From assembly GCA_029959325.1 (NCBI GenBank), contig JASCPF010000001.1:1-64000 (forward strand): a stretch of DNA of 64,000 nt, in the 5' to 3' direction. Below, in pieces: positions 61,026-64,000 of this stretch. Below the pieces are notes generated by a model that did not search any database, was not told the DNA's origin, and worked only from the letters and a program-made list of their open reading frames with translations. This DNA is from Microbacteriaceae bacterium PS02068. Its GTDB lineage: Bacteria; Actinomycetota; Actinomycetes; Actinomycetales; Microbacteriaceae. The stretch's first letter is position 1. Every line of letters begins with the position of its first letter. The position numbers and the translations under genes were made by a program.

Positions 61026-64000
61026 TCACGCGTGCAGACGGAAGGTGCGCACCTGAAACGGACGGAAGGTCAGCGACGCGAGGTCGACCACGGCATCCCC
61101 GGTCTCGAGCATGTCCGTCTCGACGACACGAGAGTGTGTGAAGGTCGTATCGACGCGCGTCGTGAGCGTCTTCCCGAGGCTCTCGTAGAGGCGCAACACG
61201 ACGCCGTCGCCGTCTTCCGCCGGTTTGATCGTCTCGATGACGACGCCCGGCTCGCTGGACGTCGCGGCACTCGGTCGATCGGCGCCGCCCACGACTCTCA
61301 GCGGGTTGTTCAGTCGGTACCCTTCGCGGATGGCGGCCGACACGTCGTCGCCCACGAGCGGCAGGAACGCATAGGTGAACTCGTGCGCCCCGCGATCCAC
61401 CGTGGGATCAGGGAACGTGGGGGCGCGCAGCAGGTTGAGGCTCAGCAGCCCGCCCTTGGCCCGGTGCCCGTACTTCGCGTCGTTCAGCAGCGCGAATCCG
61501 GCGCGCTCATCGCCGACGGCGATCCACTTGTGTGCGCAGATCTCGAACTGCGCACGCTCGGCATCGGTCAGCTCGGTCGTGCGGCGTTCGATGTGACCGA
61601 ACTGGATCTCGCACCGCACGGTGTCACCGAAGTGCGCCGGGCGGAATTCGGCGCGCAGCATGTGGTGCTTCTGGCGCCATTCGACCTTCGTGTGACAGCG
61701 CACGACAGATGACTCCGACTCGAGCACGAGCGTCTGCACCACCTCGACTGCCGGGCCGCGATAGCGCGTGCGGCGCACCGCGGTCGGTCCATCGACCGCG
61801 TGCTCGACGCGTACCGGCTTCAGCACAATGGGCCGCGTGTCGACGTAGCCCGGGTCGATATCCCAGGCGTTGAAGGGGAAGACGTACGGATCCTTGTGCA
61901 GTACGAGCCGGTTCAGCCCGGCGCCGGCATGATCGACGCCCTCCGCGTCGATGCAGGACGAGATCGAGCCGTCCGCCGCGAAGTGGAGGGTGAGGATGCC
62001 ATTGCCGATCGACCCGGCAGAGGTGAACAGGCCGCTCGGCGATGGGCTGGGCGACAGGTGCGCCGCCGCGTACGGCCCAACCTCCGCGACATGCCAGACG
62101 CCCTCGACCCGAACGTGCTCGCGCCGGGCGAAGGAGGTCAGGTTGAGTGCCGCGGATGACGATGCTGGCTGATCGGCGGCTGTCGTGGCATCCCCGATGT
62201 GCGTGTCGTGCCGGGTGAGCAGGTCGATCCGCTCCGCGATGTCGGCCTCGAGCGCCTCCTCCACGCGCGCGTAGACGACCGCGGCTTCGCGATTGACCCG
62301 CTCGATCGATGAGCCGGGGATGATGTCGTGGAACTGGTTCAGGAGCACGTCCCGCCACAGCGGATCGAGGGCTTCGCGCGAAGACGCCCCCGTCATGGCA
62401 GCGAGAGCCTCGGCCTCGTGCAGCAGTCGCTCGCTGCGCCGGTTGCTGCGCTTGGTGGCGGCCGCCGTCGTGTACGTGCCCTGATGCGCCTCGAGGTAGA
62501 GCTCCCCACGGTGATGCGGCAGGGTGAGCGCTTCCGCAGATTCGCGTTCTTCGAGTGTACGGAAGAAGGCGTCCGACGTTCCCGGCATCACATGAGGCAA
62601 GCCACGCAGCGAACGCTCTCGACGCTGCAGCTCGAGGTGGATCTCGCCCGGTCCTCCCCCGCCGTCGCCCGACCCGAAGACGAGCAGCGCGGTGCCGAGA
62701 TCGCGCTCGGGGTACTGCGCGATCCCCCGCAGCAGACCATCGGCGGCGCCGCGGCTGTTGTAGTCGCCCTCGGGAGGCATGTGCACGAGCACGTCGGTAC
62801 CGTCGATCCCCTCCCAGCGGAACGTGCGGTGCGGGAACGTCGTGACCTTGTTCCAGGCGAGCTTGATGGTCTGGAAGTAGTCCATGCCCGTGCCGCGCAG
62901 GATCTGCGGCAGGTTCCCGCTGTAGCCGAACGTGTCGGGCAGCCAGCACACGCGCAGCTGTTCGCGAGTGATGCCGAACTCCTCCTCCCAGAAGCGCCTC
63001 CCGAACAGCGCCTGGCGGATCAGCGACTCGCCGCTCGGCAGGTTGGTGTCGGGCTCGACCCAGAAGGCGCCCTGCAACTCGAGGCGACCGGCCGCCGCGG
63101 CATCCTTCAGACGCGCGAAGAGCGCGGGCTGCTCCTGCTTCATCCAGAGCAGCTGTTGCGGCTGGCTCGTGCCGTACACGAAGTCGGGCTCAGCCTCGAT
63201 GTTGTTCAGCTGCCGCACGTAGGTACGCGCCGCCTTGCGATGTGTCTCGCGCAGCGGCCAGAGCCACGCCATGTCGAGGTGGCCGTGGCCGATGGCGGTG
63301 TACGTGAAGTCGCTCTCCGACCGGGCAGCCAGGTGCGGCGCGAGCGCGGTTCGCGCGCCGACGAGGTCACCCGCCGTGAAGCGCGCGTAGGCGTCGGCCA
63401 GCGCGTCGCGCAGGGCTGCCGCGAGGGCGGGGTCGTCCGTGGCATCGGCGAGGACGAGCAGCGCCATGTAGTCGTAGTAGAGCGCGAACGCCGTCTCATC
63501 TCGCTCCGCGAGCCACGCGCCGTGATAGCGGGCCTTGCCGACCTCATACAGGATGAACCCGTTGTGCGCCACGTCTGCATAGAGGTGCACGCGCCCGTTC
63601 GAGAGATCGACGCCGCGCACGGGGCGATATCTGCCGCCCGAGTGCGGCAGGTCGGCCTGCTGGAATACGGTCGTCACGGCATCCAGCGGCACGCCATCCG
63701 CGTCATACACGAGGCCCTCACCACGGATGCCGAGCAGAACGACCGGATCGACCGCATCAGCCGGGATCGTGCCGGTCAGCTCGACCCAGGCACACTCGAA
63801 CACTCCGCCCCACGCCGTGCCGGGCTGCAGCGGGACGAACTCCGATCGGTCGAGATCTGCGAAGCGCAGCGGCTCGGCGGACCGGTGGATACGCGCCTCG
63901 AGCGTCGCGAGGCGTCGGTAGATCGACGCCCGGATGCCGAGCAGTCGCCGGTACTCGCGGGGATTGCTGGCGGCGAGCCCGAACAGGAAGACGGCGAAGT
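61026..64000 (-). CDS. Alpha-mannosidase, GH38, N-terminus beyond window
   Basis: At least 991 residues; the frame is open to the window end and no ATG or GTG there fits, so the start lies upstream. GHGHLDMAWLWPLRE has the zinc ligands His and Asp; the nucleophile Asp is in VCWLPDTFGYSGNLPQIL; LLNQFHDIIPGSS has the third zinc His. A beta-sandwich domain occupies the C-terminal half and ends RPFQVRTFRLHA. GH38 enzymes trim mannose from glycans. No secretion signal can be judged. Other carbohydrate genes are not visible here. Confidence 0.93.
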   Translation of the reverse strand, partial: FAVFLFGLAASNPREYRRLLGIRASIYRRLATLEARIHRSAEPLRFADLDRSEFVPLQPGTAWGGVFECAWVELTGTIPADAVDPVVLLGIRGEGLVYDADGVPLDAVTTVFQQADLPHSGGRYRPVRGVDLSNGRVHLYADVAHNGFILYEVGKARYHGAWLAERDETAFALYYDYMALLVLADATDDPALAAALRDALADAYARFTAGDLVGARTALAPHLAARSESDFTYTAIGHGHLDMAWLWPLRETHRKAARTYVRQLNNIEAEPDFVYGTSQPQQLLWMKQEQPALFARLKDAAAAGRLELQGAFWVEPDTNLPSGESLIRQALFGRRFWEEEFGITREQLRVCWLPDTFGYSGNLPQILRGTGMDYFQTIKLAWNKVTTFPHRTFRWEGIDGTDVLVHMPPEGDYNSRGAADGLLRGIAQYPERDLGTALLVFGSGDGGGGPGEIHLELQRRERSLRGLPHVMPGTSDAFFRTLEERESAEALTLPHHRGELYLEAHQGTYTTAAATKRSNRRSERLLHEAEALAAMTGASSREALDPLWRDVLLNQFHDIIPGSSIERVNREAAVVYARVEEALEADIAERIDLLTRHDTHIGDATTAADQPASSSAALNLTSFARREHVRVEGVWHVAEVGPYAAAHLSPSPSPSGLFTSAGSIGNGILTLHFAADGSISSCIDAEGVDHAGAGLNRLVLHKDPYVFPFNAWDIDPGYVDTRPIVLKPVRVEHAVDGPTAVRRTRYRGPAVEVVQTLVLESESSVVRCHTKVEWRQKHHMLRAEFRPAHFGDTVRCEIQFGHIERRTTELTDAERAQFEICAHKWIAVGDERAGFALLNDAKYGHRAKGGLLSLNLLRAPTFPDPTVDRGAHEFTYAFLPLVGDDVSAAIREGYRLNNPLRVVGGADRPSAATSSEPGVVIETIKPAEDGDGVVLRLYESLGKTLTTRVDTTFTHSRVVETDMLETGDAVVDLASLTFRPFQVRTFRLHA

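Overview
The window is high-GC DNA (about 70% by eye) from an actinobacterium, most likely a Microbacteriaceae member and plausibly Microbacterium. The evidence is the gene order ileS-folC-DUF4233-ndk-rne-rplU-rpmA-obgE-proB-proA-nadD-rsfS, an actinobacterial ileS T-box leader with an ultrashort stem I, many leaderless promoters of TANNNT type about 6-7 nt upstream of start codons, and actinobacterial families (DUF4031, DUF4233, single-polypeptide VKOR, trHbO, ClpP1/ClpP2). Almost everything is ordinary chromosomal core. I see no prophage, insertion sequence, CRISPR array or rRNA.

Layout. 1-5.1 kb (minus): the start of comEC, comEA, leuS and a pabB-like chorismate enzyme. 5.2-7.7 kb (plus): a DedA membrane protein, an App1-type lipid phosphatase and an SRAP-domain DNA-damage protein. 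7.7-9.7 kb (minus): a PTS EIICBA sugar permease, then tRNA-Ala and a possible C-rich-loop small RNA. 10.1-26.4 kb (mostly minus): a long housekeeping block for ribosome assembly and RNA decay (rsfS, obgE, rpmA, rplU, rne), NAD (nadD), proline (proA, proB), nucleotides and folate (ndk, folC) and ileS under T-box control. 26.6-34.8 kb (mostly plus): acetyltransferase, DUF1345 protein, pentapeptide-like protein, valS, an ArsR-family regulator divergent from the M3 peptidase gene dcp. 34.8-39.1 kb (minus): clpX, clpP2, clpP1 and tig, the chaperone and protease hub. 39.2-41.1 kb: tRNA-Pro, tRNA-Gly, a DUF5684 protein, a gamma-carbonic anhydrase and Dps. 41.2-45.1 kb (minus): amidohydrolase, PaiB-like protein, nei-type glycosylase, rpiB. 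45.1-53.1 kb (plus): ArsR-SulP pair, pepN, mscS, truncated haemoglobin, FAD dehydrogenase. 53.2-58.1 kb: an unknown protein, two thioesterases, ettA, a lipoprotein and a second-type SSB. 58.3-64 kb: an unknown 81-residue protein, a MocR regulator divergent from yczE, and a GH38 alpha-mannosidase cut by the window edge.

How it fits together: the block is dominated by translation (three aminoacyl-tRNA synthetases, three tRNAs, L21, L27, Obg, RsfS, EttA, trigger factor) and protein turnover (ClpXP, Dcp, PepN). Operons are tightly packed, with repeated 4-base ATGA/GTGA stop-start overlaps. Transcription units are closed by strong hairpins and opened by leaderless promoters.

The signals most worth a second look are: the heptamer GGATGCC/GGCATCC, which recurs roughly 110 times by eye count on both strands and seems to dictate codon choice for Asp-Ala and Ala-Ser; a short interspersed repeat encoding STSSGT that sits in frame inside ileS (three copies) and pepN (one copy); palindromic operators for ArsR-SulP, ArsR-dcp and MocR-YczE; a possible 6C-like small RNA; and tandem duplications at the stop codons of two genes. 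The first ~60 bases look like a low-quality contig end.
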